From Angiostrongylus vasorum (taxonomy: Eukaryota > Nematoda > Chromadorea > Rhabditida > Metastrongylidae), in NCBI GenBank assembly GCA_018806985.1, contig JADANN010000183.1, forward strand, positions 434,001 to 498,000: 64,000 nt of DNA, in the 5' to 3' direction. Both the position numbers and the translations under genes were made by a program. Below the pieces are notes generated by a model. The model had not been told where the DNA came from. It did not search any database and saw nothing but the letters and a program-made list of their open reading frames with translations. Shown one piece after another: positions 1 to 10,959 of the stretch; position 1 is the stretch's first letter; each line of letters begins with the position of its first letter.

Positions 1-300
1 GCGGGCGGCGAACGCTGAGCGGCAGCGGGCGGCGAACGCTGAGCGGCAGCGGGCGGCGAACGCTGAGCGGCAGCGGGCGGCGAACGCTGAGCGGCAGCGG
101 GCGGCGAACGCTGAGCGGCGAACGCTGAGCGGCGGGCGAAGAACGATGGGCTGCGGCGGGCGGCGAACGACGAGCGGCGAACGGTGAGCGGCTGGCGACG
201 AATGATGAGCGGCGTGCGGCGAACGATGAGCGGTGCGCGGCGAACGATGAGCGGCGGGCGACGAACGATGGGCGGCGGGCAACTGACAATGGGCGATGGG
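1..300. repeat. GC-rich 24-bp minisatellite, degrading rightward
   Basis: The window opens with about five near-perfect 24-bp units (GCGGGCGGCGAACGCTGAGC plus four bases) up to about 120. Shorter and more diverged GGCGAACGATGAGCGG-type units continue to about 300. The array runs off the left edge of the window. The plus-strand frames carry TGA in each unit, so coding use on this strand is unlikely. Confidence 0.85.
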
Positions 301-640
301 AGATGACGAACAAGCTAAGCGCGACAAAGCGAGACTAGACCACGTGGCTTGCGACACGCATTGGTGTGACGCGAATGAGCGACATGCGACTGCGGCGCCG
401 GCTTCGCTGGGTGGGCGACGACAATTGGATGATTTGCAGGCTCCGCGTCCAGCGCTGTGGCATGAAGGCAGCGCCGAGCGATGCGGAGACGCAGACGAAC
501 GCATATGGCGAAAGGGCAGGAATGCCACGTCGTGTCGATCGGGTTGACGGGCGCCGGCCAATCGTCACGACCAATTCTGACGACCTCCTCTGGTCAGCCA
601 ATCATCGCTTCGATGTCTTTGGACCCGAATCCTGAATGCT
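301..640. other. GC-rich block of unknown nature
   Basis: Composition stays GC-rich and several frames on both strands stay open for 80-110 codons, as expected of GC-rich low-complexity DNA. No splice signals, domain or start context singles out one frame. It may be a decayed extension of the flanking minisatellite. Confidence 0.4.
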
Positions 641-1315
641 CATTCCAAACTCACCGACGATCGGTTTCCATCATCAGTAGGGTTATGTGTCTCACTTTCA
701 CACGGTTCATCTGTTTTATTGGGTTAGTTTTTAAATGGACTTCTTTTTCTTCCAAATGTCTAAAAATTCTCGATCTTGTTTCCATATGTGCTGTAACCTT
801 TTTTGGAGTAATGTAGTTGTTCTTGCCTGAAGTGCTTCATAAACAACGCCCTAATCTTTCCAACGATCCTTTACCTTTGCATAAGCTTTCGTCAAAATCT
901 CGTTTCTTTTCCGAAACTCGAGAATTCAGACGAAACGAAATTGTGCTTTCCCCTCAGGATTTTTTGTTTGCTTCATGAAGGGTTTTTCCGCTTTTACCTG
1001 GTTTTTCCTGTTCATTTTTTTCGTAAAATCTTTCTTCTTTGCTTGTGACGCGCTGTAGTGAGTCTGTCAGATTCTTCTAAGACGTCTTCCATTCCGTAGA
1101 TGGTAAAATCATTGAAAAAACTCAGGCTAACATATCTGTTGGGAGGCATTAAACGAGTAGAGAAAATTCATTTATCCTTTAGAAATCTGTTTCATGCTTA
1201 GAATCAAACCCATTCGACTGTTATATGTATAACTTTAGCCAGAGATATCTTCCGAACAATATTTATTATTAATTCAAGTGACAGAAAAGTAAGAAATCTT
1301 GTTTCTACCGTAGTA
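641..1315. other. AT-rich stretch without recognised gene
   Basis: Thymine-rich, stop-dense sequence. I see no exon or repeat family member here. Confidence 0.5.
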
Positions 1316-1592
1316 TCGGCCGAGTATAGCGCACCGGTTAGAGGTACCTTGTCATACGCAAGTGGTCAGTGGTTCAATACCACCCTCTGGACGATCTATC
1401 CGGACTCTTACCTGTTCAAAGTCGACGGATTGATACCAGACGTTTCTGGGATGTAGTACACCAAACCATAACCGCAAGTCATTGCATCTGTCAAATATGC
1501 ATTCAATCACGTCTCTGATGCAGAATTAAGATCGATGCACAGTGCATTCTAAAGCGATTGATCAATGCTGAACACTTCATCCTTTTCATTCT
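1316..1592 (+). repeat. SINE family A, old copy
   Basis: A diverged copy of the tRNA-derived SINE A. The A-box-like start, a mid-section ending in GATACCAGACGTTTCTGGG, and the 3' end near ATTGATCAATGCTGA are recognisable. No target-site duplication remains visible. Confidence 0.6.
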
Positions 1593-2671
1593 TTACCGTA
1601 ATGCTTCTGTCCAAACTCTGTCACTTAGACAGTCATAGGATCTAATTTGCAAAACATTCTAGTCGTCAGACGATGTTTGAAGGATGCTTCATCACATGGC
1701 CAGCTGTTTTGACAGAGCGTCTGTAATGTAGAAAATGAGAGGAAAATGTAAAAATTCAACAGCAGTGAAGCCTTTAAAATGCCTACTAGCAATGGACTCT
1801 CTTGGAACATGTGATAATCAACAAGCGCCTTCTTTTAAACGATAGATCGATTTCCGAAATTTTTTGGTTTCTCTGGCCTTTTTTTTCTTCATGGATAGTT
1901 TGGATGAGGTTCAAATTTGATTCAGAAATGTGTTGTAGTATCCAAGAATGAAGAAGTGAAATCGTATTTTTCTCATTGTTTCCCTTGTAGAAATGATTAT
2001 ATAGAAAACGAAAACGTCTTGGTCCTCCTCCTCCTTTTCCTCTTCCTCTTCCCTCACACAGGCACCCATGCTGAGAATACTGCACAAATTAGCGCAGTTA
2101 ATGGAATTTTAAAATTTAATGATATTTTTCTGGAAATGAAAATCAACTGAAAGTGAACAGTGTCCATAATTCTGCTTGCCATATTATCAAACGAGAGAAT
2201 CGGCTTTTTTTTGGTTAGTATGGACAACGACTAGTGCCACCATTGTGTTCACAATGAACTTTTAAAGTACGGTACTATTAAAAAGATTGTGTAAGATGGC
2301 GTGATGAGCGGAAATTGTGTAGAATCGCGTGATAAGCTGAAACTTCATCAACGCTTCTCTAGTACGATTGAATCCAGGATTAAGAGACTATTTATCGCTA
2401 TTACTAGGATCCTTTCATTTCAATGAATGTGGAATTTTTTACCTCTATACATAAATCATAAGGAAAAAATGAGAGAAAAGAATCATTTTCCGTCTGTCCG
2501 CAATTTATCGATTAACGTTTAAAGTGCTGTCATATAGTAGTTATATCTTATGCTAACTACTAATTTTCCTATCATCATTATTACCTTTTAAGTCTTCTGG
2601 TTTTGTCCCACTTTCAATCAATAGCTATACCTTTGCACTGGCGTAGATCGCTTAGTTTAGGAATTCTGACG

Positions 2672-2966
2672 TGTTCACAATGTTGACTTTTTTATTTACT
2701 GCCTTTTACTAGTTTTCACGGCAGGCTATTATTTGTGAAACAACCACAGTGATGTTGAGATATTTGCAAAACTCCGGACCGCAGGTGTCTGCGATGGGCA
2801 ACGAACGCGCTATTGTCCTTTCCGGGGAGTAACGCGCTTACCACCACACCATGAGGGTACTTAGTTTCGCCTGTCTCTCAGCTAGTTCTATCGATCACTG
2901 CCATCAGCAATCACCTGCCGTGAAACTAGTAAAAAAACAATAAATAAAAAGTCAACATTGTGAATT
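2672..2966. mobile_element. Fold-back repeat E (MITE-like), copy 1
   Basis: Inverted ends of about 50 bp can be read: TTCACAATGTTGACTTTTTT near 2673 and its reverse complement around 2945-2966. Both flank an inner arm with the CTGTCTCTCAGCTAGTTCTA block. The same family recurs at 22.4, 32.9, 48.4, 55.1 and 57.8 kb. There is no coding capacity, which fits a non-autonomous DNA element, but the mobilising transposase is unknown. Confidence 0.7.
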
Positions 2967-3195
2967 TCAAATATAGCCTCAGCTTAACTGGGTTCAGTGC
3001 CGATTTGGACTCCTTAGCTCAATCCTGTTGACGGGTGATTGCTGATGGCAGTGATCGATAGAACTAGCTGAGAGACAGGCGAAACGAAGGACCCTCATGG
3101 TGTGGTGGTGAGCGCGTTACTCCCCGGAAAGGACAATAGGGCGTTCGTTCCCCCACCGCAGACAATCTCAGCATCATTGTGGTTGTTTCTGACGC
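2967..3195. mobile_element. Fold-back repeat E, copy 2 (inverted)
   Basis: This is the same core as the preceding copy in the opposite orientation (TAGAACTAGCTGAGAGACAG near 3059, then GTGTGGTGGTGAGCGCGTTA). The two copies could fold into one long hairpin. Confidence 0.65.
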
Positions 3196-3770
3196 GTTCT
3201 TTCAGAATTTTTTCCCATCTGTTCATTAATGACGTGTATGGCATCCGTTTACACTATGAAATGCTTGTGAAAATTGGTATATTGATCATAATTTTTCTCA
3301 TAAAAAGTCTAAAAGAAACGTGAAAAGGACGATAGGAAGAGTGAGAGCGAGAGAATCAGAGCCGTCCAAGTTTTCACTGAAATTCCATGGGACGGGTTGT
3401 GCCAACGTCGTTATTGATTTCTTCACGCAATTTCTTCGCAAAGAGTTATAACGCCGTCTTTTCCTCCTTTCGTATTGATCTTTTAAATATTTGATCCGTT
3501 TTTGTAATAATCTGGACCAGTTTGTTCGATTTTTTACGCTATTCTCACCTTCTGTTCTCTGTCGGTCTGTGAATAGTTCCGATTTTCACGACTTTCCAGG
3601 AAACTGAGGGAAGAAACCACTCACTAGTAGCTAGTAGCATTAATATAACTTTCGTCGCTTCATTATTTTAAACTGTTTATAGAAAATACTGCTGTATAGC
3701 CTTGATTTATGTCTCGTGAAAGTCTGTCGATAGCATGGGATCTATTTATTCTAGGGACTCGAAGAGCTTT

Positions 3771-3950
3771 TTACGTTTTCCACAAGGTCCCATTTTTCTT
3801 TTGTTCGTCAAGTGGGATACCCACAGAAGGCTCACAGCGTTCCGTCTTGGGAGATAAGTTAATTCCAGGACGGTATGTTAGACTTTCCCGATCTATGGCT
3901 AGCATCAGTCAGAATGTTATGCGGCTTAACTGATGCTTGAAAGCGATGCT
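3771..3950 (-). CDS. Gene M terminal exon with in-frame TGA and open extension
   Basis: The strong acceptor ATACTTTCAG leads in phase into SIAFKHQLSRITF and then TGA at 3911-3909. The same frame then continues for 45 protein-like codons (for example YRPGINLSPKTERCEPSVGI) to TAA at 3773-3771. Either this is a normal end with chance coding-like UTR, or the TGA interrupts an older, longer exon. Confidence 0.4.
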
Positions 3951-6900
3951 CTGAAAGTATTGCGAATTTCATGGAGGATGTGGTGAAGGAATCAAAAAAT
4001 ATCTGAACTTCTTGCTCACCTCTTTGACTTCATGTATCTTTCTTCCGTGACCTACACATGGTTGCTGCACAACCACAACTAGGTATTTAGTGATGTCGAA
4101 CGGGGTACCAAGAGTGCCATAAAGAGTGACTTGTTCCAAATAAGTGAAAAAAAGCAATCAGGAGTTATTCGGCTATCTTAACTTAAGAACTGGAAACGTA
4201 CGTTAGCCCAGGAGGACAACAGAGTGTCTTCTTCAAGAAGATATCTGGAACAATTAGCGCCATTCCATTAAAGATGATCAGAGACACAGTGTTCAGATTT
4301 TCAAGACTCTGGTCAGCAATGCTGTTCGCGCTCTTTAAGCAAAAACAAACTACTGGACAAGTCTGGTATATCATAGGAACGATTAGAACTTTTCCTACAC
4401 CTTCCGGAATGGTAGAACGATCTCAGAAGAACGGGTGCTCTATCTTCATTGTTTTGTTGCCCACCATTTTTTTACTCTTATGCAGTGTTTCAATCTATCT
4501 GTTATCTGCGTCATCTGTAATCTATTTTATCATCAGCTGATTGAAGCAAACACTAAGAAAATCTTCTTTTAACCACTATAGTGATGCTAAGCAGCCCTAT
4601 GAACTCATTTTACTCCAAAACCAAGAGAGCGTCACGTATTAAATTGAACCCTTTTATTGTTTTTGCTAAGAGAGTGGTCACTGGAACCTGATTGAGCTAT
4701 ACCGCACGTGCTGACGACTAGCCTACAGTGCTGTTCTGGAGCATGCGTGGGGCATTTATGCAGGGAACTCTGACCCGCGTTCGATGTGTTTCCTTGTCGA
4801 TTGAGTGCCGAGTTTTAGTCGAATTGATTACAAAAATGAGATCCATTTACATGTAAATACTCCAACTTAGGTATATATGGATATGATTGTACGAATACGA
4901 AAGATATGAATCAATAAGGCTCACGAAGGGCACAGGAGCTAATCTGTTGCATGCACTTACAGGAAAGTACATGATCGCTTTGATTTATACCGAAGTCTCT
5001 ACACTCAACGTTGACGGGCCTCGCGTATCCTCTCGACAGACCAGTGTCCTGAGGTCTTCCGGTGCCAGTGAACACCGCACTAGCTTTGTTTCTTTCGTCT
5101 TATTATAACCTTGTTTCGCTTATTTCATTTCTTTCCACATGTGTAAAAAATTGCGAACTGATCCCAGGATCGACTTTGTATTAACCTCGGCATTGGATTA
5201 TAAAGATTGCTGAGAAAGAAAACGACGCATTGCGAACTGACTTTAATCCATTTAGTACTATTAGTTTTCATAAATTTATGGTTGCAACGTGAAGTCGGTT
5301 CCATGAATGCGTCGATCGATATCTATATCTGGCACTATATGGTCGATACCAAGAGCGCTTTGCATGAATAGCGACCATTTATCGATTCGTCATTTTACAA
5401 AATTAGCAGCTTCTGAACATTTGGTCTCGTTTTCTTTACCACCTCTTATTCTCTTTTTTATCGATTAGCGTTACCATGCGAACAACTAGTAATGTTCTAC
5501 TGCTTTTCAACTTCCGTTCCTATTATTCATTCGAGTTTTTTCCACTAACTATCTTGAAAAGTCTTTAAATTATTCATTTATTCACTGCCATTCGACTGAT
5601 TCAGAATTCCTGCATAGTTGTGTAGTAGTCGAGAAGAGCAGTTGTTCTTTTTTCTTCTTGTCAAGCAGAATTTACACTTCCTTCAGACACAAAATAGAAG
5701 CAGGTCATATTTACCTTCAAAGTGGGTTTACAATCCTCGATTAGAACTGTTATAAGTAAAAGTAAGGCGCGTGTGGCGCAGTGGTCGGACGCGCCCTGCA
5801 ACACACACGTGGAATCGATTCCTGCACCCCAGGCCCACCAAACCCTCCATCCCTCCGGGATTGGCAAAGTGGTACCAGATTTGTCTGGGAGGATAGCAAC
5901 ATTGGCTCGATAAATTCGGTAGGCCACCGAGAGACGTTGTAGAGGCCATATGCATGCAATCACCTCCAACGATGCGTAATGAAGTCGAATGCATGGCGCA
6001 TCCCTTAGGGATTGATCAACGCCGAGAGCTTTATTTTATTTTTTTTATAAGTAAAAGTATGAGTTATGAGTAAAGATTCGTTCGTCTTATAGATTCTGTC
6101 GCACCTAATTTTTTAATAATCATTCTTTTTTGATTACGTTTCCAGAAAGCTGCCCTTTGTTCTTTTTCTTTGTCTATTTCTCGTTTTTGTTGCAGATTCT
6201 CATTTCATTTAATCGTGTGAATTTTCACATTCTACGTAAGCAAAGGTCTAAAGATTTATTAAAAAGCTTAACATTACTCTGTCAGCTTTTCAGCGACTGC
6301 GTCTCTTTTCTCAGTAAATTGGCCAATGAAGTGAAAATAACCACCAATGAGTGCTAATTTAATGAACTAACACATACATATATGGTCGTTATTTTGTGAA
6401 TAGAAAGAGATACTATAATTTATTTAATTAGTTCTATTGGCACACATTGTCATATTCCTTTCTCTTAGGTTTTTTTCTTTTTATTTGACCCGTTTTCACA
6501 TCTGCTGTGCGGATCGCAGTACTTCTCACATCCATTTCGTTTCCTCGCATCCATTGTCCACAAAGATCTTCCAACTTTACGTGTGGTTTTGGTTGCTGCT
6601 TGAGGATTTTCAGTTCATCGTAAATGTCGTAAAATGTCGATCGAGCGATTCTTCCTAGGGTCGTGAGATAGCCGGGCTGGAGCGTTCCCAATTGTATAGC
6701 AGAGAGTGATTTGTTCCCAGACAAGTCCGCTACCAATTTCCCGAACCCGGAGGGATGAGAGGCTTGGTTGGTCCGGGGCGGAATCGAACTAGCACCATTC
6801 TCGTGATGACGGACTTCACTACCACTGTGCTATATTAAGTTAAATTTGTGAAAATCGTAAGTGCCGTTGGAGTATCGAATCCGCCTTCAATTTCAATCAT

Positions 6901-7303
6901 TTGAATCCTTAAATTTCCTATATTTTTATTTTTAGAGTTTCACTAAACCAAAAGCAAAGAAGGGGTTTGGTTAGAGGGAAGGTTTAGGTAGCGACCAGCA
7001 CACGCCTACTCGTTAGTGGATTCCCCAGTCATCTATTCGTTATGCATAGAGTTGATTAAGTTTGTTGGGTTGTTTGAGGGTTTAGCGTTGGGTTGGGGAT
7101 CCACCACTTTTTCTCTTCATTGACTTCTTTAATGCTGATCAAGTGAATGTGAATTCTGTTGAAACCCTAAGATAACCTCTGCTTGGGTTCGCATAGGTCT
7201 TCATACAGACAGTAACGGTTGCGGATCGAAAGGAAGTTTGTTATCACTCCCGATTCGGATTTTTTTCATGATAGCAGCGATTTTTGCATTTAGTTTATGG
7301 AGA
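3771..7303 (-). CDS. Gene M: minus-strand multi-exon gene, function not recognised
   Basis: Six protein-like exons lie in minus orientation: 7303-7207, 6309-6278, 5079-4961, 4421-4202, 4129-4020 and 3950-3909. Most have good donors (GTATGA, GTAATG, GTAAGT, GTACGT, GTGAGC). Phases agree at every junction except 4202/4129, where a one-base discrepancy remains. The predicted product runs through segments such as DNKLPFDPQPLL, VFTGTGRPQDTGLSRGYARP and TLYGTLGTPFDITKYLVVVV. A weak resemblance to the N-terminal domain of nematode Argonautes (FNGMALIVPD where YDG-type motifs lie) is only a hint. The last exon stops at TGA but the frame stays coding-like beyond it. The gene could be real with an exon I mis-joined, or a recent pseudogene. 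Its 5' end may lie further right. Confidence 0.45.
4020..4129 (-). CDS. Gene M exon e
   Basis: Thirty-six codons containing GTPFDITKYLVVVVQQP, ending at a good GTGAGC donor. The acceptor (GGAACAAG) is poor and the entry phase is off by one relative to exon d, so this junction is the weak point of the model. Confidence 0.4.
4202..4421 (-). CDS. Gene M exon d
   Basis: Acceptor GTTCTTCTGAG, donor GTACGT, 72 codons. It contains IPEGVGKVLIVPMIYQTCP and a hydrophobic stretch NTVSLIIFNGMALIVPDIFL. A 45-nt in-frame segment (GTAGTT to GACCAG) could be an optional mini-intron. Confidence 0.45.
4961..5079 (-). CDS. Gene M exon c
   Basis: Thirty-nine codons containing GRPQDTGLSRGYARPVNVE, with a consensus GTAAGT donor. 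Entry and exit phases fit exons b and d. Confidence 0.5.
5765..6044 (+). repeat. SINE family A, young copy with 15-bp TSD
   Basis: This full-length tRNA-derived SINE begins with an A-box-like GTGTGGCGCAGTGGTCGGA. A B-box-like GGAATCGATTCC follows, then the shared central block, and it ends at GCCGAGAGCTTTATT. A perfect 15-bp duplication TTATAAGTAAAAGTA flanks it (5750-5764 and 6045-6059), the signature of LINE-driven insertion. Confidence 0.9.
6278..6309 (-). CDS. Gene M exon b
   Basis: Ten codons (KRDAVAEKLT) plus two bases. Acceptor TTTACTGAG and donor GTAATG. Phase fits both neighbours. A longer exon starting near 6352 after AAATTAG is also open. Confidence 0.4.
6462..6838 (-). repeat. 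SINE family B
   Basis: Read on the minus strand it starts TATAGCACAGTGGTAGTGAA (A-box-like), with GCTAGTTCGATTCC as B box. It then shares the central block with SINE A (CAAGCCTCTCATCCCTCCGG, ACTTGTCTGGGAA). It ends in a tail matching the antisense RTE family at 16.4 kb. Confidence 0.8.
7207..7303 (-). CDS. Gene M exon a
   Basis: Acceptor TTTTCAATCAG and donor GTATGA. Thirty-two codons, entering one base into a codon and leaving at a codon boundary. Lys-rich start (HKLNAKIAAIMKKIRIG), then DNKLPFDPQPLLS. Confidence 0.45.
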
Positions 7304-7494
7304 CTGATTGAAAATGGTATATTGAAATAGATCAAGTCCGTCAGGTCAGATGAAATTAGGAATAGACCAAGTTTGAAAAAGGATAAAGAACTAGTTTCCA
7401 AGACTGACTTTTTACTAACCTAAGCATGGATCAGTAATTCACTGTTTTGTTGATAAGCGTACACTAGTTTGTCATTGTACCGTTTGCTAATAGT

Positions 7495-7532
7495 AGCTAA
7501 CGTTTCGGCGGATTTCGCCTTCTTCAGAGCTT
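7495..7532 (-). ncRNA. Hammerhead-core-like motif (Penelope-type remnant)
   Basis: The minus strand reads CTGAAGAAGGCGAAATCCGC followed by CGAAAC. This matches the hammerhead core CUGANGA, a GGCG/CGCC stem II and GAAAC. Whether it is still active cannot be told by eye. Confidence 0.4.
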
Positions 7533-7713
7533 AGAAGGAGAAGTTTACTGCAACCTAGTTAGCCAAACACCTTCATAATCCCAACAGAAAAATATCACGA
7601 AACCTAGATTTCAATTCCATAGAGAACAAAAACGGCTTCTTTACACACTCACAGTTTTCATGACTGTTCCATCACTTCTGGCTTAAAATCTTTTTCCTTA
7701 CCTCCTTAGTTAG

Positions 7714-10700
7714 TCGCTTAGTCGCGAGGCTACGTGGCGCGTCCCAAGTGTCAGATAGGGGGTTAGTCGCGGACTAAAAGCGACTTTTGCTTCCATGAGA
7801 CGCAGGTTGATATAGGGGATGGGCTCACTATTTCTGTTGCGCCGATTTGACACATACTTTCTGTATTTGCTAGGCGTATTCATGCATGCGTGTGTGGATG
7901 CGTTTCTCGTTTATGCGGATTGTATTCTACGAGTCAATTAGGCTAAAAAGCCTGCAATCAAGTGACAAGGAAGTATATGGGAGGCGGCTAGGAGTCGCCC
8001 TGCATGTCCACTATGGGAGAGCCTGGCAACCTACCCGTGAGTATACCTAGCCTCTACCCAAGCTACCCGCTGCCCCCCACGTTCAGAGCCCCCGCACGCT
8101 ATACGTGGGTATCGAAATGCTAAACACAGTAAAAAAAAACGGGCCTCATTCCCCCTGACCACTAACGAGCCCCCCAATTTGGCGGCGCTGGGTAGGACGA
8201 GCACGGAGAGGCTGCTAAAATCTCAGGGCCAGTGGAAGCTGCGTGGATTGCAAAGAACTAAGGTGACGATCTGTACCTACAATGCACGTACACTTGCATC
8301 CCCGAGTCCTCGATAGAAGACTTGCTCATGCATGCAAGAAGGATAAGGTATGACGTCATCAGTCTGGACGAGACGAGACGACGCCACCCATTCAACGCCG
8401 TCAATGACACCGGAGAAGAACTGTTCCTTGGAACATGCGACACTAGAGGAGTCGGCGGCGTCGGCGTTCTCAGCAACACGAGTTTGTCCATGAACATTGA
8501 TTCATTCGAACAGCTTACAATCCGAATCGGACGTTTACGATAAAAAGATGTGGATCAATACCGGCCTTGACAATCTTTTGTCGTTTACGAGCCGACATCA
8601 AACTATGACGAAGAAGAAGTCGAAGCGTTCTATATGGACTTGGAGAAGTTCTACAGAGAAGGCCATACATTCTTCAAGGTCATCATTGGAGATTTCAACG
8701 CCCAGATTGCACCAAGAAAAACGTCTGAAGAACGGCACATTGGGGCCCATGGATTCGAATGGAACGAGCAGGGTGGGCGGCTATCTCAGTTTATCATGAC
8801 GGCTATGACCACCCATGATAACTCGCAAGTCCAGAAGCCCCACCCTCAACGCTGAACGTGGGAGTCTCCCAATGGAGAGTACCATAACGGAATAGACCAC
8901 ATCATAGTAAATAGAAGGTTTTGCCTAACCGATGTCGCTGTTGTCCCAAAATTCTACTCGGCATCAGTCCATCGCCTCCGCGTAAGATTCCATTTCTCGC
9001 GGAATGGAGAAAAAGCTGCTGAATTCAGAAACCGAAGTCTCAGAACTACCATAAACTGGGACTTATTCAATTCATTAGTCGGCTGTTGGGAAGATGCCGT
9101 TGTCGACAATATCGACGAGTAATACGAACGGCTCATTCAGCGTCAATTACGGCACCAAGATAATTGCACTCCGACGCCTAGGCGGAACAGTTACAGCGTC
9201 CAGAAAGGCAATGGAGAAAATCATTCACGAATACTACTCAGATCTCTTCGAATGCCACGTCCACCTCCCATTATATGAAAAAAAAGGAGGATGGATATGT
9301 TGTACCACCGGTTCTCCTTTCCGAAATCCGACATGCCATTTCGTCGGTGAAAAATCGAACAGCACGAGGTCCTGACAGGGTAAGACTAGAACACCTGAAA
9401 AACTTTCCACCAGTCCTCGTAAACATACCGGCCCGGCTGTTCACACGTTACCTGTCTGAATGCAAGGTCCCTATTCAGTGGAAGAGCAGTAAGAGCGTGT
9501 TATTGTTGAAGAAGTGTGATCTACACGATATAGGCAACTATCGCGCAATCTGCTTGCTAGCTGTCGTCTACAAACTTTTCACTCGAGTCATCCCAAACAG
9601 GATTGGCAGAACACTGGGCGAAGGACAGCCATGTGAACAAGCAAGGTTTCGAAAAGGATTTAGTACGATGGACCACATTCACATGATAACAAAGCTCATC
9701 GAAGTATCGCGACAGTACAAAAGACCGCTCTGTCTCACTTTCATCGATTTACAGAAGGCTTTTGATTCAAATGGGATAGAAGCAATCATGGAAACCCTTG
9801 GCAGTGAAGGAGTCCCTACTCAGTACATGAAGATTCTTCGTGAGCTGTACAAAAATTTCACAACCAAGATATCACCATTCTACAACGATATTAATATTGA
9901 CGTCAAAAGAGTGGTTAGGCAAGGCGACACCATCTCGCCAAATTTATTCACCGCCACGCTCCGGAATGCCATGTGAACATTGGAATGGGATGATATGGGA
10001 GTGAAAATCGATGGTCGGCAGTTACACCATCTTCGCTTTACTGATGACATCGTCCTTATAACATCGATTATTAGCCAAGCGGAACATATGCTTGCCAACT
10101 TTGGTAAAGCCTGTGGAAAGATTGGTCTTCGACTAAATCCCACAAAAAACGATGTTTATGAGAAAATGATTGGTTTCGCATGCTCCATTCATGCTCAACA
10201 GAACGAATATTTCCGAATGCTCCAGTTGTGTTTATCCAGTCGGGAAATCAACATGTTGAACGACTTCGCTGCGGGGTTGAGCAGAAGGAAACGAGCAGCT
10301 TGGGGAGCTTTCAAGAGGATCGAGGATGTAGTGACGAGAACAAAGAGCACCCGACCGTGCCCACCTTTTTCGACTCAGCGGAACTTCCTGCCCTAACTTA
10401 TGCGTCAGATATCTGATCGTTGCGTAAGCAGGATGAAAGATCCTCAGCGTTATCGAATGCGCATTGGAAAGGACGATGCTAGGAGTATCCGTTTCATGAA
10501 AGTAGGGGATGGGATCCGAAGCTCCGACCTGCGTCGACGATGAAAAATCAAAGATGCCGTTCTGTACGCCAAACAGTCGAAGATAAGGTGGGCCGGACGC
10601 GTAATGCGTATAAATGACAACCGATGGGCAAGAGCCGTTAGTGAATGGATTCCTCGGGATGTCAAACGTACTGCAAGAAGACCACCGACTCGATGGTCAG

Positions 10701-10880
10701 AATTCTTCACGAAGAGCGTCGAAGAAAAATATGATGCTCGACGAGTCCGTAGAGCGAGCAGAACCCACTAGGCTACTCTTGCAAGCGACAGGGAAAACTA
10801 GAAGATTTACTGGCGCCCGCTGGAGTCACTCGTCAATCAGCGGGACTACAGGTGATACGGGTGACAGGTGGTACCTTCTT
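7714..10880 (+). mobile_element. RTE-type non-LTR retrotransposon, copy 1 (near full length, inactive)
   Basis: A 5' leader (GCGAGGCTACGTGGCGCGTC) is followed by an apurinic-type endonuclease region at about 8260-9110. Residues include [30 protein letters not shown] and FRNR, split over frames. The reverse transcriptase region at about 9180-10400 shows QKAFDSN, VVRQGDTISPNLFTA and LRFTDDIVL. A C-terminal zone near 10600-10760 and a tail ACTACAGGTGATACGGGTGA follow. The nearest relatives are the endonuclease/reverse-transcriptase proteins abundant in hookworms. Frameshifts and stops (for example TGA at 9974) break it into several frames, and the RT box has TDD where the canonical motif is ADD. 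Related copies lie at 25.0, 40.7 and 62.2 kb. Confidence 0.85.
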
Positions 10881-10921
10881 GGATTGTTAAGATAGCATGA
10901 CTTTGGTAAAGATGTTTATTT

Positions 10922-10957
10922 GGCTGATGTTCTGACGTCTTCTTCTTCATCAGAGCC
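10922..10957 (-). ncRNA. Hammerhead-like motif 3' of Penelope-like fragment
   Basis: The minus strand reads CTGATGAAGAAGAAGACGTC then AGAACATCAG. The CTGATGA core is kept, but GAAAC has decayed to AGAAC. It lies directly downstream of the GIY-YIG fragment on the same strand. Confidence 0.4.
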
Positions 10958-10959
10958 CA

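Noticed and set aside
1..125. CRISPR array
   Set aside because: The 24-bp units are directly adjacent with no unique spacers, and the DNA is eukaryotic.
296..816. Overlapping ORFs of 80-111 codons at the GC-rich left end
   Set aside because: Several frames on both strands are open at once, which composition explains. No splice or start support.
3800..3870. Plus-strand exon GIPTEGSQRSVLGDKLIPG with GTATGT donor
   Set aside because: The minus reading of the same bases is longer and continues in frame from a good gene M acceptor, so the plus exon is probably chance.
5765..5830. tRNA gene
   Set aside because: A- and B-box-like motifs are present, but there is no cloverleaf with a full acceptor stem, and the unit recurs more than 20 times as the head of a SINE.
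5661..5994. Minus-strand ORFs of 69-102 codons around 5.7-6.0 kb
   Set aside because: They are antisense readings of a SINE A copy. The same holds for ORFs at 13.4, 30.3, 31.8, 47.4, 54.3 and 63.0 kb.
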